Made by a program: the position numbers and the translations under genes
Shown here: piece by piece, positions 25,272-33,644 of the stretch
Layout: each line of letters begins with the position of its first letter
How positions within the stretch are numbered: position 1 is the stretch's first letter
DNA from: JABJMC01 sp964473745
GTDB lineage: Bacteria; Patescibacteriota; Gracilibacteria; UBA1369; UBA12473
Length of the DNA: 64,000 bases
NCBI GenBank assembly: GCA_964473745.1
Contig: CAYYQE010000008.1
Span: forward strand, 1-64,000
Direction of reading: 5' to 3'
Notes under the pieces: generated by a model
Database searches by the model: none
The model's input: the letters and a program-made list of their open reading frames with translations, nothing else
Told to the model about the DNA's origin: nothing

Positions 25272-26609
25272 TTAAAGAACAGAAAGACAGGACCTAGCCT
25301 TGTGCAAGCATTCCTCATGCTCGCGTTCGGGGACTGAATCATAAACAATTCCGGCCCCGGCTTGAATATAAGCTTTATCATCCTTACAAACCATCGTTCG
25401 AATGGCAATTGCAAAATCCATATTTCCCGAAAAATCAAAATAACCCACTGCTCCTCCATAAATCCCCCGCTGTCTCTTTTCTAATCCCGAAATCAACTCA
25501 GCCGCCCTAATTTTTGGTGCCCCAGAAAGCGTTCCCGCCGGAAAACATGCCCTAAAAACATCAAACACATCCTTATCCTTGCGCAGCGTTCCGGTAACAT
25601 CCGAAATCATATGCATAACAGAAGAAAACCGCTGGATGTATTTCTCGGCTGGCACCTCCACTGTGGACACCTGCGCCACTCTTCCTACATCATTTCGTCC
25701 CAAATCCACTAACATCATATGCTCGGCCAATTCCTTAGGATCGGCTAAAAGCTCCGTCTCCAAACGCTTATCCTCTTCCTCACTTTTCCCCCGCGGCCGT
25801 GTGCCCGCAATTGGCCTTACCAAAATCTCATTATTTTCTACCCGAACCAACGTCTCCGGAGAAGCCCCTACCACCGCAAAACCTTCATACTGCAAAAAAT
25901 ACATATATGGCGATGGATTCGCATGTCGCAAACCCCGATAAAGTTCAAATGGCGTTTTATTTGTCTTCGCCGTGATCGAATGACTAACCACAATCTGAAA
26001 AACTTCCCCTTCCTCGATATATCTCTTACATTCCTTAACTTGTTCCAAAAACTCCTCACGACTCGGGATCAGTTCAAAATCCTGCGTCCCACCACCCGAT
26101 TCAATAAAAGGAATCTGCAACGGCGCTTGAATCTGTGCCAAAATTTCACTTATTCCCTCATCACTTTCTCCTTCTCCCACTAAATAATGCAGCCGGGCCA
26201 CATGTTTCAAATGATCAAAACAAATCACCACTCTTGGCAAAAAGAAAACTCCCTCGGGGATATCCATACCCGCCTTTTTCCCAGATTTAGAGATATCTTC
26301 AACATGATGAATAATTTCATAGGAAAAATAACCCACAAAACCAGCCTGCAACCCTTCTTGGACCGCTTCTTCCATCTCGTAAGTCGCCATTTTTTCCTTA
26401 ATTATTGCGAGCGGATCCTCTTTTTCATCAAATTCTAAAACCTCAATAGGATCAAAACCAATAAACGAATAACGCCCCATTTCGCCATCTTGCTCCGCAC
26501 TTTCCAATAAAAATGAATGTGGCTTGTCCAAACAAAGCTTATAATAGAGCGATATCGGAGTTTCGGTATCCGATAAAATTTCCCGTGTTAATGTCTTGTA
26601 TCGATTCAC
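25272..26609 (-). CDS. trpE: anthranilate synthase component I
   Basis: 445 residues. N-terminal HSFLLESAEQDGEMGRYSFIGFDP contains the LLES segment that binds inhibitory tryptophan in TrpE. The chorismate-binding core has FQIVVSHSI, VGASPETLVRVENNEILVRPIAGTRPRG, VDLGRNDVGRVA and FPAGTLSGAPKIRAAELI. The start is GTG (MNRYKT). It lies 27 nt after trpR. Shorter than many TrpE, but the LLES motif and operon favour TrpE over PabB. Confidence 0.94.
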   Translation of the reverse strand: MNRYKTLTREILSDTETPISLYYKLCLDKPHSFLLESAEQDGEMGRYSFIGFDPIEVLEFDEKEDPLAIIKEKMATYEMEEAVQEGLQAGFVGYFSYEIIHHVEDISKSGKKAGMDIPEGVFFLPRVVICFDHLKHVARLHYLVGEGESDEGISEILAQIQAPLQIPFIESGGGTQDFELIPSREEFLEQVKECKRYIEEGEVFQIVVSHSITAKTNKTPFELYRGLRHANPSPYMYFLQYEGFAVVGASPETLVRVENNEILVRPIAGTRPRGKSEEEDKRLETELLADPKELAEHMMLVDLGRNDVGRVAQVSTVEVPAEKYIQRFSSVMHMISDVTGTLRKDKDVFDVFRACFPAGTLSGAPKIRAAELISGLEKRQRGIYGGAVGYFDFSGNMDFAIAIRTMVCKDDKAYIQAGAGIVYDSVPEREHEECLHKARSCLSVL

Positions 26610-26636
26610 CAGTACAAATTGTTAAAAAAATAAAAT

Positions 26637-26897
26637 CTAAAGAAATAAATTAAACCCACCTTTGCTCGCTTTTAGAGCCTTTGCGCCCCGGGTAACCAAA
26701 TCAATACTTACCCCGAGCTCTGCTTTAACTTTACGCTGAGATTTGCCTTCAGAAAGCCGTTTTACAATCTGCCAACGCTCCGCAACTTGCTCTAATTCAT
26801 TAGGCGTTAAAATATCGCGCAAAAACGATTCTGCCTCCCCGGTCGTCTTAAGTTTTGGAAACAACTCAAACAACTCATCTAAATGTTCTTTGCTCAT
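26637..26897 (-). CDS. trpR: Trp operon repressor
   Basis: 86 residues, close to the shortest TrpR. LTPNELEQVAERWQIVKRLSEG and KSQRKVKAELGVSIDLVTRG align with the helix-turn-helix region of E. coli TrpR, including the conserved LTP and SQR...ELG...I...TRG positions. It binds DNA with tryptophan as co-repressor. It is the first gene of the trp operon, directly downstream of an operator, so it represses itself and all the trp genes. An AACT element lies at 26905-26908. Confidence 0.92.
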   Translation of the reverse strand: MSKEHLDELFELFPKLKTTGEAESFLRDILTPNELEQVAERWQIVKRLSEGKSQRKVKAELGVSIDLVTRGAKALKASKGGFNLFL

Positions 26898-26913
26898 AAT
26901 TCATAGTTAAAAG

Positions 26914-26933
26914 TGTACTGCTATGCCAGTACA
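26914..26933. promoter_or_regulatory. TrpR-type operator
   Basis: A 20-bp dyad with perfect 7-bp arms, TGTACTG (26914-26920) and CAGTACA (26927-26933), around a 6-nt centre. The GTACT-N8-AGTAC core is the same as in the E. coli trpR operator as I recall it. It begins where the -10 box ends and covers the predicted start point, so bound repressor would block initiation. Confidence 0.85.
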
Positions 26934-26960
26934 TTGTAACTATTCAAGCATTAAAGTCAA
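26933..26960 (-). promoter_or_regulatory. trp operon promoter
   Basis: Minus strand TTGACT (26955-26960), 16-nt spacer, TACAAT (26933-26938). The last base of the -10 box is the first base of the operator. The transcript would begin about 30 nt before trpR. Confidence 0.88.
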
Positions 26961-26997
26961 GCCGAAATTTTGTTCTCGCCGGCTCCACCTGAAAACC

Positions 26998-28602
26998 CTA
27001 CGGCGCAATCCTATAAATCTCAAATGTAAAACTATCACTTGCATTTCCGTCGGTATCCTCGGAATAAACAACATAAGTATTAGTCCCAACATCATAATTC
27101 AAGTGCTGATCCTCGGCGTAATAACTCCATTCTCCACTTCCCGCCACAAATTTAGTTAGTTGAAAATTATTCACATAAACATTTACCGCACTCGCACTAA
27201 CCGTTCCAAGCACCAAAACCGAAGCCGCGCTAGTGGTGTAAGTTCCGCTTAAGGCATCTCCATTCAAGCTGGTCACCGCTGGAGTTGTAAGAGGTTCATC
27301 AGAGACCTCTTCATCCTCAACCACTTCTTCGTCAGCCACGACCTCATCCTCAGTTACTTCTTCTTCCTCCTCAACATCCAAAAACCCTTCTGGAACCTCA
27401 ATAATCACCTCCATTTTTTCACTTTCAAAACCGGAGCCGTTTTCTGCCACAATAGTAAACATATTACGTCCTTCTCTTAAATTACCATAATCAGCCGCAG
27501 CGCCATATCGCCAAGATAAATCCCCAGCCTCATAATGCTGCAAAACATAATCAAAACCACTGCCATCCGCATTGTAACTAGTCACTGTTACTTGGGCGGT
27601 GTTTTCAGAAGTTGTTCCGTACAAAGCATAAGGCAAAGAATCATCCTCGGTTAAGGTATAAGGACTCCCCGCTGGGATGGTGACTGTCACTACTGGAGCA
27701 ACTAAGTCCACCACTTCTTCTTCCTCCACAACTTCTTCGGTAATTTCCTCTGTGACCTCTTCAGCGACATCTTCAATTACCTCTTCAACCAATTCTTCAA
27801 CAGGTTCTTCCACGGTAATCGTTGCAGTCGTTGTCGCACTCATCCGCAGAGCTTCGTCTTCGCTATCATTCCAAGTATACCAATGAGTAATTTTCCATTC
27901 ATCGGAAAGGGCTGCCAAAAGAGAAACTGGCTGCCTGGCCATCATTGTTTCCATATCAGCTGCTGTAATTTCGATCTCTTGTCCAACCCCCACTTTAATT
28001 TGTTCCAATACTACTTCCCGATCTGAATCTTCCTCCAAAATTTCCACTAAAACCTCTCCTTCCAAAACACGCACAATCTCTCTGTCAGTTAAACTCACTT
28101 CAAAAATCGTCCCATACGAAGTCACTCGTAAATTATCAGTCAAAACCACCATACGCAGGGCATCATCCGAAGAGTCCTCGACATTCAACCAAATACTACC
28201 TGTTCGCAATGATAATTGAATTTCATCTAAATCTTTGATCGTATCAATTTCCGCAACATTTACTTTTGTTTCCTCATCTAAACGAACGTTTGTTCCATTA
28301 TAGAATTCCAATGTTCCTCGACTTTCTCGTTCCATAGCCAGCATATCTCCTTCTAAAACCAATTGGTCATCATAAGCCTTGGTCCATTCAGTCTGACCCC
28401 AGGGCAAAATCTCTGCTCCTCCCTCGGTTAAATCAAAGTTAATTTTGTTCTTAAGATCAGTCTCTCGTTGATCCATAAGAGTCCAAACAAATTGAACTAT
28501 TAAAATCAAAATAATTCCGCCTAAAATAATCAAAAGAAACGGCCATAAAAATTCCATGAAACGTTTCTGACGGCGAATATGCGGACGACGTCGTCGTGAC
28601 AT
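26998..28602 (-). CDS. membrane-anchored FecR-domain protein with Ig-like repeats
   Basis: 534 residues. A basic N-terminus (MSRRRRPHIRRQKR) precedes one membrane helix at about 18-42, so the bulk is outside. Residues about 80-190 look like a FecR domain (LEFYNGTNVRLDEETKV, then SLRTGSIWLNV and VTSYGTIFEVSL with RVLEGEVLVEI). An acidic Glu/Val linker (about 270-300) leads to Ig-like modules (VAPVVTVTIPAGSP and a C-terminal SLNGDALSGTY region) separated by a second acidic linker. No sigma/anti-sigma partner lies next to it. Predicted cell-surface protein; a TTTACA-17-TATTTT promoter and an AACC element (28613-28616) precede it. Confidence 0.75.
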   Translation of the reverse strand: MSRRRRPHIRRQKRFMEFLWPFLLIILGGIILILIVQFVWTLMDQRETDLKNKINFDLTEGGAEILPWGQTEWTKAYDDQLVLEGDMLAMERESRGTLEFYNGTNVRLDEETKVNVAEIDTIKDLDEIQLSLRTGSIWLNVEDSSDDALRMVVLTDNLRVTSYGTIFEVSLTDREIVRVLEGEVLVEILEEDSDREVVLEQIKVGVGQEIEITAADMETMMARQPVSLLAALSDEWKITHWYTWNDSEDEALRMSATTTATITVEEPVEELVEEVIEDVAEEVTEEITEEVVEEEEVVDLVAPVVTVTIPAGSPYTLTEDDSLPYALYGTTSENTAQVTVTSYNADGSGFDYVLQHYEAGDLSWRYGAAADYGNLREGRNMFTIVAENGSGFESEKMEVIIEVPEGFLDVEEEEEVTEDEVVADEEVVEDEEVSDEPLTTPAVTSLNGDALSGTYTTSAASVLVLGTVSASAVNVYVNNFQLTKFVAGSGEWSYYAEDQHLNYDVGTNTYVVYSEDTDGNASDSFTFEIYRIAP

Positions 28603-28678
28603 AATTTAATAAGGTTATAAAGTGGTACGTAAAATAGTGGATTTTTGGGTTTCTGTAAAGGAAAAAGGGGGAAGGGAG

Positions 28679-28798
28679 AAAAAAATGATCCGGTGCTTTT
28701 TCGTAAACGTCCCGCCGAGAGGCGAGAGGGGTTCTTTTTGGATCATGTATCCAAAAAGGTTCCCTCCAGTTAAGAAAAAGTGTCCGGATGATTTTTTT
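28679..28798. terminator. large compound hairpin after dnaA
   Basis: Outer arms 28679-28702 and 28774-28798 pair imperfectly (A-run, ATCCGG/CCGGAT block, TTTTTC/GAAAAA block). Inside is a perfect 9-bp hairpin, TTTTTGGAT (28735-28743) with ATCCAAAAA (28749-28757). The right arm overlaps the dnaA stop codon. On the minus strand the structure ends in a T-run, so dnaA transcription likely stops here; the other purpose of such a large fold is unclear. Confidence 0.65.
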
Positions 28799-30221
28799 AC
28801 AATCCCATCTCTTGCTTAAGAGCATTCACATCCCTTATTAACCGTTGATCTTTACGCATCATTTTCACAATCTTATCTACCGCGTGCATAACCGTCGTAT
28901 GGTTTCGCCCAAACTCTTCTCCAATCTGTTCAAAAGAAGCCCGGAGTTCTTTTCGAATCAAATACATACAAATTTGGCGCGGAACTAACACTTCTTTTTT
29001 ACGAACCGAACCAGTTACATCACTTTTTGTTAGTTTAAAATAATCCGCCACAATATCAATTACATCATCTGCGGTTTTAGCGAGTGATTTATGCTCTCGC
29101 CCTTCATCCAAAACAGCAAATTCCCCACCCCGATTCAACTTCTTCATAATCTTAGCCACCGAACGAATTGTTGGTGTAGACTGCTCCAATTCATATTGCG
29201 CCACCGCCTGCATCAACACCCCTTCTAATTCACGAATACTGTGATGCACGTTATAAGCCATAAACTCCAACACATCAGCCGGAAGAAGAACTTGATACTC
29301 ACGACATTTAGCATGCAAAATTGCCAATCGCGTTTCATAATCCGGGAACTGCACATCCACAATCATCCCCATTTCAAACCTGCTAATTAAACGATCTTTA
29401 ATATCACGAAGCTCTTTTGGTGGACGATCCGCACTTAGAATAATTTGTTTATTTGCATCATAAAGCTCATTAAAAGTATGAAAAAATTCTTCCTGAGTAC
29501 GTTCCTTATTCGCCAAAAATTGAATATCATCAATTATCAAACAATCCACATTACGATACTTAGTCTTGAATGATTTGGCTTTTTGACTACGAATAGCCTC
29601 CACAATCTCATTCATAAACTTCTCGGAAGTCATGTAAACAACGATGGCGCGTGGATTGTGTTTTAAAATCGCATTACCCGTGGCTTGCAATAAATGCGTT
29701 TTCCCGAGCCCCACTCCCCCATATACAAACAAGGGGTTATAAGCTTGCCCCGGCTTTTTCGCGATTGCCATACAAGCGGCGTGGGCCAATCTGTTTTCTG
29801 GGCCAATCACGTAACTTTCTAAAGTATATTTGGGATTCAAAGTTTTGCTTCGAATTCCATCAGTATTCACTTTATATTCCTCCTTTCCAGGCATTTTGCG
29901 CACTTTTTTGATTGGTTCGGAAACTTTGTTCACATCAATACTTCGCACATCATCCGATTGTCCCAACTTCCCATCCACCTCGTATAAAATCTCTTTAATA
30001 TTAGGATCTACTGATTGCGTCGCCAAAAGTAATTCTTTCTGATATTTATTAGCCGCCCAATCACGAGAAAGAACCATTGGGAAACCCACGGTTAGAGTTT
30101 CCTTCTCCTTATTTAAAATTGTGGTGTGCTGAAACCACGTTAAAAAATCAGAACGTTTGAGGTTGGGCTCAAGAGCTTTCAAAACCTCTATCCAAAAATC
30201 ACGGTGAGTAGTATTAGACAT
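28797..30221 (-). CDS. dnaA: chromosomal replication initiator DnaA
   Basis: 474 residues. Domain I is at the N-terminus (about 1-85), followed by a linker. The AAA+ domain III begins near 130 with LESYVIGPENRLAHAAC, Walker A GGVGLGKTH (168-176), Walker B CLIIDDIQFL and sensor region SADRPPKEL. Domain IV has the DnaA signature GRNHTTVMHAVDKI. It opens the origin. It is not next to dnaN, and I see no cluster of TTATCCACA boxes nearby. The leader before the ATG reads ACCTCCTTT, the opposite of a Shine-Dalgarno site. Confidence 0.97.
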   Translation of the reverse strand: MSNTTHRDFWIEVLKALEPNLKRSDFLTWFQHTTILNKEKETLTVGFPMVLSRDWAANKYQKELLLATQSVDPNIKEILYEVDGKLGQSDDVRSIDVNKVSEPIKKVRKMPGKEEYKVNTDGIRSKTLNPKYTLESYVIGPENRLAHAACMAIAKKPGQAYNPLFVYGGVGLGKTHLLQATGNAILKHNPRAIVVYMTSEKFMNEIVEAIRSQKAKSFKTKYRNVDCLIIDDIQFLANKERTQEEFFHTFNELYDANKQIILSADRPPKELRDIKDRLISRFEMGMIVDVQFPDYETRLAILHAKCREYQVLLPADVLEFMAYNVHHSIRELEGVLMQAVAQYELEQSTPTIRSVAKIMKKLNRGGEFAVLDEGREHKSLAKTADDVIDIVADYFKLTKSDVTGSVRKKEVLVPRQICMYLIRKELRASFEQIGEEFGRNHTTVMHAVDKIVKMMRKDQRLIRDVNALKQEMGL

Positions 30222-30285
30222 AAAGGAGGTCCAAAAATTGGGCTTCTATCATAATCACAGCCCGCCTCATAAACAAGAGGATTTC

Positions 30286-31863
30286 TCAAAAGAGTCGTGC
30301 AACATCCTGAAAAGTAACCATAAAAATTAAAATTATCAGGAATATAAACCCTAAAGAATGAATCATTCCTTCGACTTTGGCATCCACTGGTTTGCCGCGA
30401 ACTGCCTCTACAATAATAAAAGCCATTCGCCCACCATCCAAGGCTGGAAAAGGAAAAATATTAATCACCCCTAAACTAAGAGAAAGCAAAGCCACAAAAC
30501 GAATTATGGCCGTAAAACCTTCTTGAACATAAAGTCCGGTCATCTGAGCAATCCCCACTGGCCCAGCTACGCCCTCAGGCACAGAAGCCGTGATAAACAC
30601 ATCACCAAATAATTTTCCAACCATTACCGCCGTATAAACAGAAATCCGTTCCATCTCCGAAAAAGCCTCTACAGGCGCTGCTAGCCACGAATGTTGCACA
30701 TCTTGAATCTCGATCACCGAAGAAATTAAAAGTCCGTCATAATAAGAAAAAACATCATTCTCGGGACTGTAATTAAGACCAAGTAGCACCCCAATCATTC
30801 CGCTGTCATTACGCGACATTTCATAATAATAAATCACATCATCCCGTAACACTTTGTATTTTACGATTTCGGATTCACTATTCATGGGAATTGCCACGGC
30901 TTGTTCGGGAGTTAAAACTTCCTGATCATTTACCTCTAACACCACGTCCCCAGCCTGCAAACCAGCTTCCTCGGCTGGAGTCCCAGAAAAAACTTGTGAA
31001 ATTAGGGCCCGATTACTAACCGGCAAATCAACCTCTACCAACATGGTCTGCTCATCCCGATATATCTCGAAAACCTGTTCCGAAACCTCAGTTTCACTAA
31101 GAGCTGTTTGCAATTCCGAAGCATAAAAAACCTGTTCTCCATTCAAAGTTAAAATCACATCTCCTTCCTGCAAATCACTTTCGGAAATTGCTCCCACAAT
31201 AACGCGTGGCATTTCAAAAACATTAAAATTCAAACCCACTATCGTACCATCAACGGAAGGATCAAACTCCTGTCCATTCAAAGTAAAAGGCTCGCCCGAT
31301 TCAACAATGCTATAAACATGTGCTAGATCTTTAATTGGCCCGCTGTTTATTGTTTCGATTTGATCACCAGCTTGAAAACCAAGATTTTCTGCCCAAGACC
31401 ATTCTTCGACAGAATCCACATAAAGCCCAGAGGCCAGCTCAATTCGCCCTTCCCGGATAAAACTCATAAAATCATCGCCATCTACCATAAGTGGCTGCAT
31501 GCCCACAACAAAACCGACCGTAAGAAGCACCCAGGCCAATAAAAAATTCATCAGCACCCCGGCGCACACCACCTTAGTTCGTTGCCATTTAGTTTTGCGC
31601 ATAAAAGAACGCGGACTTTTTGCTGCTTTTTTGTCACGAGGATCCTCTCCCAGCATCCGCACAAATCCCCCAAATGGTATCCAATTAATAGAGTAAATAG
31701 TTTCACCAATCTTTTTTCCGAAGAGGCGCGGCGGCAATCCAAAGCCAAATTCCTCAACCCTGATGCCGTTCCGCCGCGCCACAAAAAAGTGGCCAAATTC
31801 ATGCACCAAAATCAAAAGCGAAAAAATCAGGAGGAACACAATAATAGTCAGGAGTAATTGCAT
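30286..31863 (-). CDS. rseP: site-2 protease RseP/RasP family with multiple PDZ domains
   Basis: 525 residues. The HEFGHF zinc motif is in the first membrane helix (about residues 21-26), and the second zinc ligand segment NIFPFPALDGGR is near the C-terminus. The extracytoplasmic loop is long, with three PDZ-like stretches (one with GSGTPAEEAG-like SGTPAEEAGLQAGDVVLEV, one ESDLQEGDVILTLNGE, one ENLGFQAGDQIETI). It cuts membrane-bound anti-sigma factors and signal peptides. frr is 24 nt upstream; an AACC element is at 31871-31874. Confidence 0.93.
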   Translation of the reverse strand: MQLLLTIIVFLLIFSLLILVHEFGHFFVARRNGIRVEEFGFGLPPRLFGKKIGETIYSINWIPFGGFVRMLGEDPRDKKAAKSPRSFMRKTKWQRTKVVCAGVLMNFLLAWVLLTVGFVVGMQPLMVDGDDFMSFIREGRIELASGLYVDSVEEWSWAENLGFQAGDQIETINSGPIKDLAHVYSIVESGEPFTLNGQEFDPSVDGTIVGLNFNVFEMPRVIVGAISESDLQEGDVILTLNGEQVFYASELQTALSETEVSEQVFEIYRDEQTMLVEVDLPVSNRALISQVFSGTPAEEAGLQAGDVVLEVNDQEVLTPEQAVAIPMNSESEIVKYKVLRDDVIYYYEMSRNDSGMIGVLLGLNYSPENDVFSYYDGLLISSVIEIQDVQHSWLAAPVEAFSEMERISVYTAVMVGKLFGDVFITASVPEGVAGPVGIAQMTGLYVQEGFTAIIRFVALLSLSLGVINIFPFPALDGGRMAFIIVEAVRGKPVDAKVEGMIHSLGFIFLIILIFMVTFQDVARLF

Positions 31864-31887
31864 GTAATTAGGTTATTTTGTCTCGTG

Positions 31888-32448
31888 CTAAACAGTCATC
31901 ACTGCTTCTTCTTTGGCCTTCGCCGCCTCAGCAACTTGTTTATTATAGTCATCAACTTTTTCTTGCAAACGTTTTTCCGCTGAAATGGCATCATCTTCGG
32001 TAATTTGTTTGTCTTGCGCCATTTGCTTGAACTTAGAATGAGCAGTCTGCCGAGCATTCCGAATTGAAATTCGAGCCTCTTCGGCTAAATGATGCACAAT
32101 TTTCACAATTTCTTTTCTTCTTTCTTCTGTTAATGGCGGAATATTAATCAAAACTGCAGTGCCATTATTAACGGGATTCAACCCCAATCCTGCCGCTTGA
32201 ATTGCTTTTTCTATTGTACCCAAAATCGATTTATCCCAAGGCTGAATTTGCAAAGTTTTTGGATCGGGAACACTAATATTCGCTACGTTTTTAAGAGGTT
32301 GCTGTGCCCCGTAAGATTCCACTTGAAGATGTTCCACTAAACTTGGATTTGCTCGGCCCACTTGAAGACGAGAAAACTCTTGATTCATATGACTAAACGC
32401 TTTTTCAAACTCCGAAGCAGCCGCTTGAATAAATGGATCCGTACTCAT
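31888..32448 (-). CDS. frr: ribosome recycling factor
   Basis: 186 residues with LQVGRANPSLVEHLQVESYG, VPDPKTLQIQPWDKS, GTAVLINIPPLTEERRKEIVK and a C-terminal long helix. It splits ribosomes after termination with EF-G. Ordinary length. It follows pyrH by 17 nt, the usual pyrH-frr order. The small gap holds an AACT element (32457-32460). Confidence 0.96.
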   Translation of the reverse strand: MSTDPFIQAAASEFEKAFSHMNQEFSRLQVGRANPSLVEHLQVESYGAQQPLKNVANISVPDPKTLQIQPWDKSILGTIEKAIQAAGLGLNPVNNGTAVLINIPPLTEERRKEIVKIVHHLAEEARISIRNARQTAHSKFKQMAQDKQITEDDAISAEKRLQEKVDDYNKQVAEAAKAKEEAVMTV

Positions 32449-32465
32449 TTTAAAAAAGTTAAAGA

Positions 32466-33179
32466 TTAATTATGGACTTTCGTCCCAACATTTTTCCCAG
32501 CCGCCGCAGCCGCCAGGTTCCCTTTTTTCATTAAATCAAACACCATTACCGGCAAACCACCTTCCCGACACAAAGTCGAAGCCGTGATATCCATAAAAGC
32601 CAATTTTTTCTTAATCACCTCGTCAAAAGTAATGGTTTTAAACCTCTTGGCGCCCTTATGCTTTTCAGGATCTTTATCGTAAACTCCATCTACTTTGGTG
32701 GCTTTGAGCAAAACATCACAGCCTAATTCTAAACCACGGAGCGCCGCGGCCGTATCGGTTGTAAAAAACGGACGCCCTGTCCCGCCGGCGCAAATAACTA
32801 CTCGCCCATGGTTCAAGTGATCTAAGGCTTTTCTTCGAACATATGGCTCGGCAATTTCAGCTACCGGCAAAGCTGACATTACTCGACATTCCACTCCTAA
32901 TCTTTCCAGCACCGCCTGCATTACCACCCCATTCATCACAGTGGCCATCATCCCCATAAAATCAGACTCCACGCGCGGCACACCTTTCCCTTTATTATCC
33001 CGATAACGCCAAATATTACCGCCTCCAATTACCATCACTATCGACATTTTTTTGGAAAGCGCTTTAACTTCTTTTGCCAATTTTTCTAATTTCACAAAAT
33101 CAACCGAATCATCGCCTTTCCCACGTAAAACTTCTCCTGAAAACTTAAGCATTATCCGTTTAGTCTTTTTTTTCGCCAT
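32466..33179 (-). CDS. pyrH: UMP kinase
   Basis: 237 residues of the amino-acid-kinase fold: MLKFSGEVLRGKG, VMVIGGGNIWRYR, CAGGTGRPFFTTDTAAALRGLELGCD and LLKATKVDGVYDKDPEKH. It phosphorylates UMP, giving UDP for RNA and wall precursors. Precedes frr; the upstream gene ends 3 nt away, so transcription is shared. Confidence 0.96.
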   Translation of the reverse strand: MAKKKTKRIMLKFSGEVLRGKGDDSVDFVKLEKLAKEVKALSKKMSIVMVIGGGNIWRYRDNKGKGVPRVESDFMGMMATVMNGVVMQAVLERLGVECRVMSALPVAEIAEPYVRRKALDHLNHGRVVICAGGTGRPFFTTDTAAALRGLELGCDVLLKATKVDGVYDKDPEKHKGAKRFKTITFDEVIKKKLAFMDITASTLCREGGLPVMVFDLMKKGNLAAAAAGKNVGTKVHN

Positions 33180-33182
33180 AAT

Positions 33183-33557
33183 TTAATGAAGAATAATATA
33201 AGTTAAAATAATTCCCAAAACCAAACCTCCCAAAAACATAATTGGCATCCTTTTTTCCTTTCCTCGATCATGAGAATTTGCCAAATCAGTCAATAAATTC
33301 CCCGAAACAATCACCTCTTCCTCGGCATTTTTTTCTACAATATCAACAAAACTATGATTCGCCACCAACTGCACAAATTTAGCAAAATTCACTGTCACCC
33401 GGTTCGTAGTAGGCATTGAGTTTGGCATATCTAAATCTGCATCCCCTAAAGACGTTTTCGAAAAATCAACATCCATTTCTTTATCATCGTCCTCCATCGG
33501 ACGAATTAAAATTGAATCATCGTCTTTTTCTTCTTGCGGCAAGATAATATCGTCCAT
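33183..33557 (-). CDS. acidic protein with C-terminal membrane anchor
   Basis: 124 residues. The first 50 are rich in Asp, Glu and Met (MDDIILPQEEKDDDSILIRP). A central segment (TTNRVTVNFAKFVQLVANHSFVDIVEKN) may fold, and the last 20 residues form one membrane helix (MFLGGLVLGIILTYIILH), so it is tail-anchored. No family recognised. First gene before pyrH-frr-rseP, with CACC (33566-33569) 8 nt before the ATG. Confidence 0.65.
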   Translation of the reverse strand: MDDIILPQEEKDDDSILIRPMEDDDKEMDVDFSKTSLGDADLDMPNSMPTTNRVTVNFAKFVQLVANHSFVDIVEKNAEEEVIVSGNLLTDLANSHDRGKEKRMPIMFLGGLVLGIILTYIILH

Positions 33558-33644
33558 ATAGAGGAGGTGTAACTTTGTCTAAAATAGGATAGCAAAAGCC
33601 TCTTCCGTTGACCAGGAAAAATCATTCAAAAATTAAAAGACCCT

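Noticed and set aside
30223..30232. AAAGGAGGT as a Shine-Dalgarno site
   Set aside because: It is on the plus strand with no start codon after it; it is the complement of the pyrimidine leader of dnaA.
30222..30285. Replication origin next to dnaA
   Set aside because: Only about 64 bp, with no DnaA-box cluster or AT-rich unwinding region.
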